A stretch of 64,000 nt of DNA from Mycobacterium nebraskense. GTDB lineage: Bacteria > Actinomycetota > Actinomycetes > Mycobacteriales > Mycobacteriaceae. The notes below the pieces were generated by a model that did no database searches, had not been told where the DNA came from, and saw only the letters and a program-made list of their open reading frames with translations. Each line of letters starts with the position of its first letter. Positions within the stretch are counted from its first letter, which is position 1. The DNA is taken from contig NZ_LQPH01000174.1 in the NCBI RefSeq assembly GCF_002102255.1, forward strand, positions 1-64,000, written 5' to 3'. Both the position numbers and the translations under genes were made by a program. Shown piece by piece: positions 49,193-58,310 of this stretch.

Positions 49193-50554
49193 ATGACCGC
49201 TGACGAATCCCACGGCGGAGATCCGGGTGGCCCGGTGGCCCAACCGGTTTCAGGCCCGGTGCCACGCCCGGGACCGCGTCCCGGTCCCCGGCCGACGAGA
49301 CCGGGGCCGCGGCCCACCGCCCACCCGGTGCCGGCGCCCCCGCGGAGCAATCCGCATCAGTTCGGGCGCGTCGACGACGACGGCACGGTCTGGCTGATCA
49401 CCGCCGCCGGCGAGCGCATCGTCGGCTCCTGGCAGGCCGGTGACCGGGAAGCCGCTTTCGCCCACTTCGGCCGACGCTTCGACGACCTGGCCACCGAGGT
49501 CACGCTCATGGAGGAGCGGCTGGCGGCGGGAACCGGTGACGCCCGCAAGATCAAAGCCCATGCGTCCGAGCTGGCCGACACGTTGCCGACGGCGACCGTG
49601 CTGGGCGACATCGACGCGCTCGCACGCCGGTTGACCAGCCTCATCGACCACGTCGGGGCCACCGTCGCCGAGGAGCGCTCCCGCCGCGACGAGCATCGCG
49701 CCACCCAGACCGCGCGCAAGGAGGCGCTGGCCGCCGAGGCCGAGGAGTTGGGCACCAACTCGACGCAGTGGAAGGCCGCCGGCGACCGGCTGCGGGCCAT
49801 CCTCGACGAGTGGAAGACCATCAACGGCCTGGACCGCAAGGTCGACGACGCGCTGTGGAAGCGCTATTCGGCGGCCCGGGAAACCTTCAACCGCCGGCGG
49901 GGATCCCATTTCGCCGAACTGGACCGGGAAAGACTGGGCGTTCGCCAGGCCAAGGAACGACTCTGCGAGCGGGCCGAGGAGTTGTCCGATTCGACGGACT
50001 GGACGGCCACCAGCGCTGAATTCCGCAAGCTGCTCATGGAATGGAAGGCGGCGGGCCGGGCGGCCCGGGATGTCGACGATGCCCTGTGGAGGCGGTTCAA
50101 GGCGGCCCAGGACGTCTTCTTCACGGCTCGCAACGCAGCGACGGCCGAGAAGGACGCGGAGCTGCGGGCCAACGCCACCGCCAAGGAGGCGCTGCTGGCC
50201 GAAGCGGAGAAGATCGACACCAGCAATCAGGACGCGGCCAGGGCGGCGCTGCGCTCGATCGCCGAGAAATGGGACGCGATCGGCAAGGTGCCCCGGGAAC
50301 GGTCCGCCGAATTGGAGCGTCGGCTGCGCGCGGTCGAGAAGACGGTGCGCGACGCGGGCGAGGCCGATTGGTCGGATCCCCAGGCGCAGGCCCGCGCCGA
50401 GCAGTTCCGCATTCGCGCCGAGCAGTACGAGCAGCAGGCCGAGAAGGCCGCGGCGGCGGGCCGTACCAAAGAGGCCGAAGAGGCCACGGCCAACGCCGAA
50501 CAGTGGCGGCAGTGGGCGCAGGCGGCCGCCGAGGCGCTGACGCGTAAGTCCTAG
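49193..50554 (+). CDS. DUF349 coiled-coil protein
   Basis: 453 aa, counterpart of Rv2731. A Pro/Arg-rich low-complexity N-terminus ([20 protein letters not shown]) precedes a folded segment ([21 protein letters not shown]). Three DUF349 helical repeats follow (for example [58 protein letters not shown]). It ends in a long Ala/Glu coiled coil. AAGGG lies upstream of the ATG. No known function. Its TAG shares a CTAG with the convergent membrane-protein gene. Confidence 0.87.
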   Translation: MTADESHGGDPGGPVAQPVSGPVPRPGPRPGPRPTRPGPRPTAHPVPAPPRSNPHQFGRVDDDGTVWLITAAGERIVGSWQAGDREAAFAHFGRRFDDLATEVTLMEERLAAGTGDARKIKAHASELADTLPTATVLGDIDALARRLTSLIDHVGATVAEERSRRDEHRATQTARKEALAAEAEELGTNSTQWKAAGDRLRAILDEWKTINGLDRKVDDALWKRYSAARETFNRRRGSHFAELDRERLGVRQAKERLCERAEELSDSTDWTATSAEFRKLLMEWKAAGRAARDVDDALWRRFKAAQDVFFTARNAATAEKDAELRANATAKEALLAEAEKIDTSNQDAARAALRSIAEKWDAIGKVPRERSAELERRLRAVEKTVRDAGEADWSDPQAQARAEQFRIRAEQYEQQAEKAAAAGRTKEAEEATANAEQWRQWAQAAAEALTRKS

Positions 50555-51159
50555 GATTCGGGAGCTTGGGGCGCCCGGTCCCCCGGCTGCTCGGGCCCGT
50601 TGTCCAGGCTGTCGAGCAGTGTCATCGACTGTTGCTGTGCCGCGACTCGGCGCCGCTGCTCCTCGGCCGCCAGTTGCACGATGGTCCGCGACCACACCAC
50701 CCTGGCCCATTGGTAGCTCAGCGCGAGGACGATGATCCAGCCCGCGATCAGCCCAACCCCGGGTCCCGGATGCCCCGCGGCCACCGTCTGGCGGGACCAG
50801 ATGGCCAACAGCCCCGCCGCACCGGCAAGCGCAGAACCCGCCAGCGCGATCCAGGCCAGCGCCCAGCGCCGCGTCACCAACGCGAGCATGGAGAACCCGA
50901 CACCGAACACCAGGGTCAGCCAGGCGAACACCCGCGACGGCAACGCCACCGCGGCCGCGCCGGCCCCGTGGCTGCTGAACAACACGTCCCAGCCCCGCAC
51001 CGCGCCGGTGTGCGGCAGGATGAACGATCCCAGCAGCACGAAGACCAGGATCGCCACGACGAAACCGCGTGGGCCCGGGTCGAATCCGCGCGCCACACGA
51101 CGCTCGGCGGCCTCGATTTCGTTGCGCAGGGCATGGAAGCCGGGGTGTTCTTCGTTCAT
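50551..51159 (-). CDS. Four-helix membrane protein of the Rv2732c family
   Basis: 202 aa. A cytoplasmic N-terminus ([25 protein letters not shown], given as [17 protein letters not shown]) is followed by four membrane helices between residues 30 and 155 and a Gln-rich tail. The ATG at 51159 overlaps the miaB stop as ATGA; an ATG three codons upstream is less likely. Coupled to miaB. In M. tuberculosis Rv2732c is linked in reports to fluoroquinolone efflux/membrane homeostasis, which I cannot verify here. Confidence 0.82.
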   Translation of the reverse strand: MNEEHPGFHALRNEIEAAERRVARGFDPGPRGFVVAILVFVLLGSFILPHTGAVRGWDVLFSSHGAGAAAVALPSRVFAWLTLVFGVGFSMLALVTRRWALAWIALAGSALAGAAGLLAIWSRQTVAAGHPGPGVGLIAGWIIVLALSYQWARVVWSRTIVQLAAEEQRRRVAAQQQSMTLLDSLDNGPEQPGDRAPQAPES

Positions 51160-52673
51160 CGGGCACATCCAAGGGGTTCGACTGGGTCGGTGGGCGGTCC
51201 GACGGCAGGCATGCCGAGACCGATGCCGCCAGGGCGCTGCCCGGCGGCGTGCGCGTCGCCCGCGCGGGTGCGGCGATGGCTGATGACGCCGGCGTCGGCA
51301 ATGAGGTGGTGCGGTGCGGCCTGGGTGACCACCGCGGTGACGAAATCCCCGGGTCGCACCCGGTCATCGGCGCTGAAGTGCACCAGGCGGCCGTCGCGGG
51401 CGCGGCCGGTCATCCGCGCCGTGCGGGTGTCCTTGCGCCCCTCACCGGCGGCGACCAGCAACTCCACGGTCTGGCCGACCAGCGCGCGATTGCCCTCCAG
51501 CGAGATCTGCTCCTGCAGCTCGACCAGCCGCTCATAACGTTCCTGGACAACGGCTTTCGGGAGCTGCCCGTCAAGGTCGGCGGCCGGCGTGCCGGGCCGC
51601 TTGGAGTACTGGAAGGTGAACGCGGCCGCGAACCGGGCCTGCCGCACCACATCCAGCGTCGCCGCGAAGTCCTCTTCGCTCTCGCCGGGAAACCCGACGA
51701 TCAGATCGGTGGTGATGGCGGCGTGCGGCATGGCCGCGCGAACACGATCGATGATGCCGAGGTAGCGCTCGGCCCGGTACGAACGCCGCATCGCGCGCAG
51801 CACCCGGTCGGAGCCCGACTGCAGCGGCATGTGCAGGGCGGGGCAGACATTCGGCGTCTGCGCCATGGCGTCGATGACGTCGTCGGTGAATTCGGCCGGA
51901 TGCGGGGAGGTGAACCGCACCCGTTCCAGTCCGTCGATGTCCCCGCAGGCCCGCAGCAGCCGCGCGAAGGCACCGCGATCGCGGGGCAGCGCCGGGTCGG
52001 CGAAGGACACCCCGTAGGCGTTGACGTTCTGGCCCAGCAGCGTGACTTCGAGCACGCCGTCGTCCACCAGCGCTCTCACCTCGGCCAGGATGTCGGCCGG
52101 GCTGCGGTCGACCTCCTTGCCCCGCAAAGAGGGGACGATGCAGAAGGTGCAGCTGTTGTTGCATCCGACCGAGACGGAAACCCAAGCGGCGTAGGCCGAT
52201 TCGCGTGCGCTCGGCAGCGCCGACGGAAACTCCTGCAGCGACTCGGCGATCTCCACCTGAGCGGCCTGGTTGTGCCGGGCCCGTTCGAGGAGCGTGGGAA
52301 GCGATCCGATGTTGTGCGTGCCGAACACGACATCGACCCAAGGTGCCTTGCGCAGCAGCGCGTCCCGGTCCTTTTGGGCCAGGCACCCCCCGACCGCGAT
52401 CTGCATCTCGGGGTTGCCGCGCTTGCGCGGAGCCAGGTGGCTGAGGTTGCCGTACAGCTTGTTGTCGGCGTTCTCGCGGACGGCACAGGTGTTGAAGACG
52501 ACCACGTCGGCGTCTGCGCCCTCGACCGCGCGCTGGTAGCCGGCCGCTTCCAGCAGACCGGCCAACCGCTCGGAATCGTGGACGTTCATCTGGCAGCCGT
52601 ACGTGCGGACCTGGTAGGTGCGCACCGGCGCGGCATCACCCGCCACGGCCTCTCGCACCACCATCGAAGTCAC
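51156..52673 (-). CDS. miaB: tRNA-2-methylthio-N6-dimethylallyladenosine synthase MiaB
   Basis: 505 aa. The UPF0004 domain supplies three Cys ([27 protein letters not shown]). The radical-SAM CxxxCxxC is [15 protein letters not shown]-terminal TRAM domain follows ([14 protein letters not shown]). It methylthiolates i6A37 made by MiaA. The GTG at 52673 lies 6 nt after TACCAT (52680-52685, minus strand), so it is predicted leaderless; ATG 52664 is an alternative. Counterpart of Rv2733c. Confidence 0.95.
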   Translation of the reverse strand: MTSMVVREAVAGDAAPVRTYQVRTYGCQMNVHDSERLAGLLEAAGYQRAVEGADADVVVFNTCAVRENADNKLYGNLSHLAPRKRGNPEMQIAVGGCLAQKDRDALLRKAPWVDVVFGTHNIGSLPTLLERARHNQAAQVEIAESLQEFPSALPSARESAYAAWVSVSVGCNNSCTFCIVPSLRGKEVDRSPADILAEVRALVDDGVLEVTLLGQNVNAYGVSFADPALPRDRGAFARLLRACGDIDGLERVRFTSPHPAEFTDDVIDAMAQTPNVCPALHMPLQSGSDRVLRAMRRSYRAERYLGIIDRVRAAMPHAAITTDLIVGFPGESEEDFAATLDVVRQARFAAAFTFQYSKRPGTPAADLDGQLPKAVVQERYERLVELQEQISLEGNRALVGQTVELLVAAGEGRKDTRTARMTGRARDGRLVHFSADDRVRPGDFVTAVVTQAAPHHLIADAGVISHRRTRAGDAHAAGQRPGGIGLGMPAVGPPTDPVEPLGCAR

Positions 52674-52725
52674 GGGGCCATGGTACGGCGAGCGGTCGGC
52701 GCGCGAGAAACCGCACGTCACCGGG

Positions 52726-53238
52726 CTAGACCCGGCGTCGCTCCCGCTCGGCGGCCAGCTCGGCGATGACGACCTGACACGCCAGGTTCTGGCTGTAGCC
52801 ACGACGCGCCAACATCCCGACCAGCCGGCGGGTCACTCGCGCGTCATCGCCGTCCAGCGTCTCCCGACACAGCTTGGCCCGCACCAACTGCTCGGCCCGG
52901 TCCCGTTCGGCACCGGCGTCGATTCCGGACAGCGCCGTGGCGATCACGTCCCTGTCGATACCTTTGGTGTGCAGTTCAGCAGCCAGGGCCCGCCTGCTCT
53001 TTGCCCTGCGGGACTGCACCCATTGTTCGGCGAAGTCGCTGTCATCGACCAGGCCGACGGCGGCGAGCCGGTCGAGCACGGAAGCGCTGATGTCCTCGGG
53101 ATAACCGCGTTTCGCCAGCTGGCCGCGCAGCTCGGCCCGGGTGCGCGCTCTCGCGGTGAGCAGGCGCAGGCACAGCGTCCGCGCCTGCTCCTCGCGGGAG
53201 GGCTCAGAAGTCGACGGGGGCGGGCAGGACGCTGTCAT
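52726..53238 (-). CDS. recX: RecA-modulating protein RecX
   Basis: 170 aa. Tandem three-helix repeats are seen: [38 protein letters not shown] and [18 protein letters not shown]. It binds RecA filaments and inhibits recombinase activity. The ATG at 53238 ([13 protein letters not shown]) matches the M. tuberculosis start and overlaps the recA 3' end by 35 bp; a slightly longer start at 53250 is possible. Co-transcribed with recA, so damage-inducible. Counterpart of Rv2736c. Confidence 0.93.
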   Translation of the reverse strand: MTASCPPPSTSEPSREEQARTLCLRLLTARARTRAELRGQLAKRGYPEDISASVLDRLAAVGLVDDSDFAEQWVQSRRAKSRRALAAELHTKGIDRDVIATALSGIDAGAERDRAEQLVRAKLCRETLDGDDARVTRRLVGMLARRGYSQNLACQVVIAELAAERERRRV

Positions 53239-54256
53239 TTGAGGGGTCATCGGTCACGACCGCGCCAATGCCAAGCTTCTCCTTGATCTTCTTCTCGATC
53301 TCGTTGGCCACCTCGCCGTTTTCCATCAGGAAGGTGCGGGCATTCTCCTTGCCCTGACCGAGCTGCTCGCCCTCGTAGGTGAACCAGGAACCGGACTTGC
53401 GGATGAAGCCCTGCTCCACACCCATATCGATCAGCGAACCCTCCCGACTGATGCCCTTCCCGTAGAGGATGTCGAATTCCGCCTGCTTGAAGGGCGGCGC
53501 CACCTTGTTCTTGACGACCTTGACCCGGGTGCGGTTACCGACCGCATTGGTGCCATCCTTGAGCGTCTCGATCCGGCGAACGTCCATGCGCACCGACGCG
53601 TAGAACTTCAAAGCCTTTCCACCCGTGGTGGTTTCCGGGCTGCCGAACATAACCCCGATTTTCTCGCGCAGCTGGTTGATGAAGATCGCCGTGGTTCCCG
53701 AATTGTTCAGCGCGCCGGTCATTTTCCGCAGCGCCTGGCTCATCAGCCGGGCCTGCAGTCCGACGTGGCTGTCGCCCATCTCGCCCTCGAGCTCCGCGCG
53801 GGGCACCAGCGCCGCCACGGAGTCGATGACCAGGATGTCCAGCGCGCCGGAGCGGATCAGCATGTCGGCGATCTCGAGGGCCTGCTCCCCCGTGTCGGGC
53901 TGGCTGACCAGCAGGGAATCGGTGTCGACGCCCAGCTTATTGGCGTAGTCCGGGTCCAGGGCGTGCTCGGCGTCGATGAAGGCCGCGACGCCGCCGGCGG
54001 CCTGGGCGTTGGCCACCGCGTGCAGGGCGACGGTGGTCTTACCCGAGGATTCCGGGCCGTAGATCTCCACGACCCGGCCGCGGGGCAGTCCGCCGATGCC
54101 CAGGGCCACGTCCAGTGCGATGGATCCGGTCGGGATGACCGAGATCGGCTGACGCATCTCGTCGCCGAGACGCATCACCGAGCCTTTGCCGTAGCTCTTT
54201 TCGATCTGGGCCATCGCCAGTTCGAGAGCCTTCTCGCGGTCGGGGGCTTGCGTCAT
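53204..54256 (-). CDS. recA: Recombinase RecA, intein-free
   Basis: 350 aa. Walker [20 protein letters not shown] near residue 66; Walker [21 protein letters not shown]; loop L2 region [32 protein letters not shown] (seen as [19 protein letters not shown]). It is continuous through the position where M. tuberculosis carries an intein. It catalyses homologous recombination and LexA cleavage. A PafBC-type promoter and a LexA box lie upstream; recX overlaps the 3' end. Counterpart of Rv2737c. Confidence 0.97.
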   Translation of the reverse strand: MTQAPDREKALELAMAQIEKSYGKGSVMRLGDEMRQPISVIPTGSIALDVALGIGGLPRGRVVEIYGPESSGKTTVALHAVANAQAAGGVAAFIDAEHALDPDYANKLGVDTDSLLVSQPDTGEQALEIADMLIRSGALDILVIDSVAALVPRAELEGEMGDSHVGLQARLMSQALRKMTGALNNSGTTAIFINQLREKIGVMFGSPETTTGGKALKFYASVRMDVRRIETLKDGTNAVGNRTRVKVVKNKVAPPFKQAEFDILYGKGISREGSLIDMGVEQGFIRKSGSWFTYEGEQLGQGKENARTFLMENGEVANEIEKKIKEKLGIGAVVTDDPSNDSVLPAPVDF

Positions 54257-54313
54257 GGTGCCTCTCCTATGGTTCGGTGTGTTCGGTGACCGGTTGTCGG
54301 TCGGTTGGCCGTG

Positions 54314-54336
54314 ACACTAGGGAAGGCCACCGACAA
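54314..54336 (-). promoter_or_regulatory. PafBC-type (RecA-independent) damage promoter of recA
   Basis: Minus strand: TTGTCGGTG (54328-54336), 8 nt, then TAGTGT (54314-54319), a full match to TTGTCRGTG-N8-TANNNT. The start would be near 54307, about 50 nt before the recA ATG. This is the arrangement described for promoter P1 of M. tuberculosis recA. Confidence 0.85.
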
Positions 54337-54365
54337 GTTGACTCACCGAACGTTCCCCACAGTAG

Positions 54366-54381
54366 CCGAACACCTGTTCGA
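54366..54381. promoter_or_regulatory. LexA (SOS) box between recA and the FhuF-like gene
   Basis: CCGAACACCTGTTCGA matches TCGAAC-N4-GTTCGA at 11 of 12 positions. It lies upstream of the PafBC-type promoter of recA, as for the LexA-controlled second promoter in M. tuberculosis. It could also affect the divergent riboswitch-controlled gene. Confidence 0.85.
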
Positions 54382-54429
54382 TTCAAGCGGACACGCCGAA
54401 CCCCGATAACCGCGTGTGGCAACATCTGC

Positions 54430-54600
54430 TGCCGAAAGGCGCTGACGGGCCCATCAAGGCTGAGGAAACCGGTGTGAATCCGGTGCGGTCCCGCCACTGT
54501 GACCCGGATGGGGATGCCCCCACCCGAGAGCCAGACACTCACCGTCGGCGCTTCCTCACGACACTGGGGCGGATTTCCCCTCAAAAGGCTTGGTTGCGCA
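54430..54600 (+). ncRNA. Cobalamin riboswitch upstream of the FhuF-like gene
   Basis: The plus-strand leader has the cobalamin aptamer landmarks in order: GAGGAAACCGGTGTGAATCC (from about 54462), then CGGTCCCGCCACTGTGA (about 54486-54502), then the B12-box-like GAGAGCCAGACACTC (54526-54540). A GGGG/CCCC pair downstream (54570-54583) may belong to the expression platform. The FhuF-like ATG is about 64 nt after the B12 box and has only a weak ribosome site. Cobalamin binding would be expected to lower expression. The aptamer call is from sequence pattern only. Confidence 0.85.
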
Positions 54601-54603
54601 AAC

Positions 54604-55272
54604 ATGGACATCTCTGCTGAGCTGGCCGAAATATCTTCCCACAAAGGGTTTTTCGCGTTGACCGTGGGTGGTGACGCGGCCGGGTGGAGCCCGGTCGGGC
54701 GGTACTACGCCGACGGCTTCACCGACTTGGTCGACGCCACCGCCAGCCGCCATCGCACGACGGACCTGCGGATCGCCGCCTCGCTGGTTCATCTCGGCCA
54801 CGCCACCCGGCTGTGGTCGCCCGTGCTCGCATGCGCGCTGGGCCACGGCGTCGTCCCCGACCTTGATGACCTGCAACGCGCCGACGACGGGGCGCCACTG
54901 CGGTTGCCCGCGCCCGTCGGGATCCCCGCCAACTCACCGGATGTGCTGTACCGGGTGGTCGTGCAAGAGCACATGCAACCGCTCGCCGCCGGTCTGCGGG
55001 TCGGGCTGGCGCCCGCCCTGCTCGCGGGCAACGTCGCGTCCGCGCTGACCGGAGCCGCCCGCGCCCTGCTCGCGGCGCGGCCCGACCTCGGCCCGCGGAT
55101 CGCCGAGATGACCCATGCACTGCTGGGCACCGGCCTGCTGGCTGGATCGGGCGTCGTCACCGGCCCACGCCTGGGCTTCAAACGTCGCAGTTGCTGCCTC
55201 TTCTATCGCCTGCCCGGTCGGTCCGTCTGCGGCGATTGCGTGTTCGAGACGTCACCGTCGAACCGGACTTAG
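54604..55272 (+). CDS. FhuF-like (2Fe-2S) protein, riboswitch-controlled
   Basis: 222 aa. The C-terminal FhuF-type cluster motif is complete: RRSCCLFYRLPG then VCGDCVF, i.e. C-C-x10-C-x2-C. The N-terminal two thirds resemble ferric-siderophore reductases (GFFALTVGGDAAGWSPVGRY, VLACALGHGVVPDL). No membrane segments. The upstream cobalamin riboswitch suggests that the substrate is a corrinoid, for example reduction of cob(III)alamin or release of imported cobalamin, and not a siderophore. This is inference. I recall no gene here in H37Rv between recA and Rv2738c. Confidence 0.85.
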   Translation: MDISAELAEISSHKGFFALTVGGDAAGWSPVGRYYADGFTDLVDATASRHRTTDLRIAASLVHLGHATRLWSPVLACALGHGVVPDLDDLQRADDGAPLRLPAPVGIPANSPDVLYRVVVQEHMQPLAAGLRVGLAPALLAGNVASALTGAARALLAARPDLGPRIAEMTHALLGTGLLAGSGVVTGPRLGFKRRSCCLFYRLPGRSVCGDCVFETSPSNRT

Positions 55273-55295
55273 GTGTCAGGGCTGCGCCTCGCACG

Positions 55296-55490
55296 TCACC
55301 ACTGGTCGCGCGGCACGTCGAAGTCGACACACAGGGCCCGCCACACGTCGCGGGGCTCCGCCCCGTCCTCGATCGCCTGGGCGGCGGTGCGTCCGTCGAA
55401 ACCGGTCAGCACATGGTCCGCCAGCACCGAAGAGCCGTACGCCGCACCGAATCGCAGGACCACCCGCTCGTTGAATTCCGTTAGCCGCAC
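55296..55490 (-). CDS. DUF3046 family protein
   Basis: 64 aa from GTG 55490 (MRLTEFNERVVLRFGAAYGS). The conserved end reads PRDVWRALCVDFDVP. Homologue of Rv2738c, which lies beside recA in M. tuberculosis. TATCTT (55497-55502, minus strand) is 6 nt before the start: predicted leaderless. Function unknown; conserved neighbourhood with recA/recX suggests a repair link, unproven. Confidence 0.82.
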   Translation of the reverse strand: MRLTEFNERVVLRFGAAYGSSVLADHVLTGFDGRTAAQAIEDGAEPRDVWRALCVDFDVPRDQW

Positions 55491-55533
55491 GCCAGCAAGA
55501 TACCCACCGGGCCGCGGTCGGACACCGGCCGCA

Positions 55534-55797
55534 TCACCGCCAGCTGGCCGGCAGGTCGACAAGGTGATTGGGGCAGAAGTCCTGCACCGCCTCGGACATG
55601 ATGGTCCGCGCACGCTCGGCCGACATTGTGGCGCGCAACTGCATGAAGGCGTATTCGGCCGGCGCGTATCCCTGTTGAGCGGACGCCGGGTCGTCCATCA
55701 ACTGGCATGCCTGCTGCTCGTCGTCGCTGCCGGCGCGGGCGACGCCCGGGCAGAAGATCAGGGCAAAGAGCAGGCCGCCAGCGGCGATCGTCCTCAT
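55534..55797 (-). CDS. Small secreted DUF732-like protein
   Basis: 87 aa. A signal peptide (MRTIAAGGLLFALIFCPGVA) is likely cleaved after ARA. The mature part has two Cys (QQACQLMDD and VQDFCPNHLVDLP) for one disulfide, and GYAPAEYAFMQLRATMS, typical of mycobacterial DUF732 proteins. AAGGAGGG precedes the ATG. No counterpart at this position in H37Rv that I recall. Function unknown. Confidence 0.82.
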   Translation of the reverse strand: MRTIAAGGLLFALIFCPGVARAGSDDEQQACQLMDDPASAQQGYAPAEYAFMQLRATMSAERARTIMSEAVQDFCPNHLVDLPASWR

Positions 55798-55829
55798 TGC
55801 CGTTGCCCTCCTTCTCGCGCCCTTGCCAG

Positions 55830-56996
55830 TCATCCCGTCAGAGCGAGCGCTTCGTGGCACACGCGGACCGGATCAGCCACACCGGCGATGCTAGCGGCAG
55901 CGGTTTGGGCGGCCTCCCGATAACGGGGCGACGACAGCACCTCGTTCACCGCGGCCACCAGCGCCTCCGCGGTCAGGGGCCGGATCAGCCGCCCACTGCC
56001 CTGCCGCACCACCCGGTTGGCCATCTCCCACTGATCCCCGCCGCCGGGCACCGCCACCAGCGGCACCCCCGCCAGCAGTGTCTTTGCGACCATGCCGTGC
56101 CCGCCGCCGCAGATCACCAGGTCGGCGTGCCCCAACAACTCGGCCTGGCTGCCCAGCCCGACCACCGCCCACGGCGGCACCTGCAGATCCGCTCCCGCCA
56201 GCCGCGAGACCACCAGCCGCGATCCGGCCGGCAGCGTCTCCCCCGGCCGCAGGCTGGCCAGCGCGACCTCGGCCAGCCCCTCGGTCCCCGTCAACGCAGT
56301 CGACGGCGCGACCACCACGACCGGCCCGGAGCCCGCCGGGATTTCCAGCACCCGATCGGTCGGTTCGAAGTGCAGCGGGCCCACCAGCACGGCCTCCGCC
56401 GGCCAGTCCGGCCGCGGCAACTCGAGGGCGGGCAGCGTGGCGATGAGTCGCCGCAGCGGTCCGGGGTCGCGGGCCGGCAGGCCGATCTCCACCCGCACGG
56501 TCGCGCGCTGCCGCAGGCCCGCGCGCCAGGACCGGGCGGTGAGCGCCCGCATCGTGGCGTCGCGGAGCCGGCCGCGGATGCCGGTACCCGGTGCGAGTCC
56601 GCTGCCTATCGGCGGCAGTCCTTTCGACGGCAGGTACAGCGGATGCGGGTTGAGTTCGATCCAAGGGATGTCCAGCAGCTCGGCGGCCATGCCACCGCAT
56701 GCGGTGATGACGTCGGACACCACCAGGTCGGGCGCCAGGTCGCGTAGCGCCGGCACGTTGAGCACCGCCATCTGCGCGGCACGCCGGTGGATCCTGGCCC
56801 CGGCGTCGACGTCGTCGTCTATGGCCGCGAGCCCGTCCAGCTCGACAGCGTCAATGCCGGCGAGGCGGGCGACTTCAATCCACTCGGCGCCGGTGAACAA
56901 CGTGGGCTCGTCGCCGGCTTCGGCGAAGCGTTGGCACAGCGCAATCGCGGGAAACGAGTGCCCGGGATCCGGCCCGGCGACCACGGCGACACGCAT
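55830..56996 (-). CDS. GT1/UGT-type glycosyltransferase
   Basis: 388 aa, counterpart of Rv2739c. The N-terminal half starts VAVVAGPDPGHSFPAIAL. The C-terminal nucleotide-sugar site has ADLVICGGGHGMVAKTLLAG followed by PGGGDQWEMANRVVRQG, as in macrolide/flavonoid-type glycosyltransferases. Acceptor and sugar are unknown. Soluble. Divergent from ephG (53 bp). Confidence 0.88.
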   Translation of the reverse strand: MRVAVVAGPDPGHSFPAIALCQRFAEAGDEPTLFTGAEWIEVARLAGIDAVELDGLAAIDDDVDAGARIHRRAAQMAVLNVPALRDLAPDLVVSDVITACGGMAAELLDIPWIELNPHPLYLPSKGLPPIGSGLAPGTGIRGRLRDATMRALTARSWRAGLRQRATVRVEIGLPARDPGPLRRLIATLPALELPRPDWPAEAVLVGPLHFEPTDRVLEIPAGSGPVVVVAPSTALTGTEGLAEVALASLRPGETLPAGSRLVVSRLAGADLQVPPWAVVGLGSQAELLGHADLVICGGGHGMVAKTLLAGVPLVAVPGGGDQWEMANRVVRQGSGRLIRPLTAEALVAAVNEVLSSPRYREAAQTAAASIAGVADPVRVCHEALALTG

Positions 56997-57049
56997 CGGC
57001 CTTACCCTGCCACAGCGCGCGACCGCAACGCTCGCCTACGCTGGCAATC

Positions 57050-57481
57050 ATGACCGAGCCGACTGGGACAACCGTTGCGAACACCCGAACGGTCGAGGGC
57101 TTTCTGAACGCCCTGCAGGACGCGGATTACGACGCCGCCGACGCCGCACTGGACGACAACCTCGTCTACGAAAATGTCGGGCTGCCGACGATTCACGGCC
57201 GTGCCAGGGCCATGAAGCTGTTTCGGCAGATGGACGGCCGCGCCGCCTTCGAGGTGAAGATCCACCGCATCGCGGCCGACGGCGGGGCGGTGCTCACCGA
57301 GCGCAGCGACGCCCTGATCTTCGGCCCGCTGCGGCTTCAGTTCTGGGTGTGTGGCGTGTTCGAGGTCCACGACGGGCGAATCACGTTGTGGCGCGACTAC
57401 TTTGACTTCTTCGACATGTTCAAGGCCACCCTTCGTGGCCTGGCGGCCGTGGTGCTGCCCTCGCTGAAAGCGACGTTCTAG
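57050..57481 (+). CDS. ephG: Limonene-1,2-epoxide hydrolase-type epoxide hydrolase EphG
   Basis: 143 aa, counterpart of Rv2740. The active-site Asp-Arg-Asp set can be placed at LTERSDALIFG (Arg and first Asp) and TLWRDYFDFFDMF (second Asp). The M. tuberculosis enzyme hydrates large epoxides such as cholesterol 5,6-oxide. The ATG lies 7 nt after TACGCT (57037-57042): predicted leaderless. Convergent with pspM, 10-bp gap. Confidence 0.9.
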   Translation: MTEPTGTTVANTRTVEGFLNALQDADYDAADAALDDNLVYENVGLPTIHGRARAMKLFRQMDGRAAFEVKIHRIAADGGAVLTERSDALIFGPLRLQFWVCGVFEVHDGRITLWRDYFDFFDMFKATLRGLAAVVLPSLKATF

Positions 57482-57491
57482 GCCCCAGCGA

Positions 57492-58301
57492 TCAGCTGGC
57501 GCCGCGCAAACCGCCGAGTTCGTCGAACGCCTGCGCCCAACCCACCAGCCGGTCGGTGGCTCCGGCCAGCTCGGCGCGGTAGCGCTGCGAGGCGGCCAGC
57601 TGGTCGCCGTTGGCCGAGGACACCAATTGAGCTGCGGCGGTGACCATTTCGTTGTACTGACGAACTCCGGCACTCAACTGCGCGGTGAACGCGTTGATGG
57701 TGGGCACCAGATACGCCCGCGATGATTCGCTGGACTGCGCCGCCCGCTCCATCGACACCACCTCCGCGGCGGTGGCCGCCATGGCCGCCGAGGTCTTGTT
57801 GGCCGCCGCGGTCAGATCGCGGATTTCGCCGGCCGGCAACATCGAGCCCCGCTCCATCACGTTCAGCAGCGAGAGGAATCCACGTTCGGAGGCGCCCAGC
57901 GCGTACATCGCGGGCCGCGCCGCCGAGCCCGGCGGCGGGAGCCGACGCACGCTCGTCGGGCGGGGTGTGGGCAGCGGCTCGGAACGCAGCCACCGGTAGC
58001 GCAGCAACAACAGCGTCGCCGGGACGGCCATGACGACCGCGACGGCGCCGGTGATCTCCAGCAGCAGCGCGAACCATCCCCAGGCCGCCAGCAGCATCGT
58101 CACCACCGCCCAGAACACGCAGCCGGCGGCGAATATCAGGCCCCACCGCAGCGCGCGGCGACGCCGCCGCAGCAGCCGCGCGCGCGGATCCGCGGCGGCG
58201 CTGATCTTCTGGGCCACCAGGTCGGAAAGGTCGGCGGCGGTGGCCAACCCACGCCCCAGCAGCGTGCGCCAGAGCCCGCGCTGCGTCTCGCTCACCGCCA
58301 C
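57492..58301 (-). CDS. pspM: Phage-shock envelope-stress membrane protein PspM
   Basis: 269 aa, counterpart of Rv2743c. Cytoplasmic N-terminus, two adjacent membrane helices around residues 50-100 (WGLIFAAGCVFWAVVTMLLA and LEITGAVAVVMAVPATLLLL), then a long helical C-terminal part. In M. tuberculosis it binds PspA and belongs to the clgR-pspA-Rv2743c-Rv2742c operon. Here it ends 9 bp after pspA begins its downstream gap and no pspN follows. The start is GTG/ATG-type at 58301 (MAVSETQRGL). Confidence 0.87.
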   Translation of the reverse strand: MAVSETQRGLWRTLLGRGLATAADLSDLVAQKISAAADPRARLLRRRRRALRWGLIFAAGCVFWAVVTMLLAAWGWFALLLEITGAVAVVMAVPATLLLLRYRWLRSEPLPTPRPTSVRRLPPPGSAARPAMYALGASERGFLSLLNVMERGSMLPAGEIRDLTAAANKTSAAMAATAAEVVSMERAAQSSESSRAYLVPTINAFTAQLSAGVRQYNEMVTAAAQLVSSANGDQLAASQRYRAELAGATDRLVGWAQAFDELGGLRGAS

Positions 58302-58310
58302 GACACCGGC

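Noticed and set aside
48965-49243. 92-codon minus-strand frame upstream of the DUF349 gene
   Set aside because: It overlaps the DUF349 start region, has no family features, and its codon use is unlike the neighbours.
53204-54256. RecA intein
   Set aside because: The frame is continuous, 350 aa, with ordinary RecA motifs and no splicing blocks.
57478-58146. Minus-strand frame at the position where pspN might be expected
   Set aside because: It lies inside pspM in another frame, with Arg/Gly-rich composition and no similarity to a PspN-type protein.
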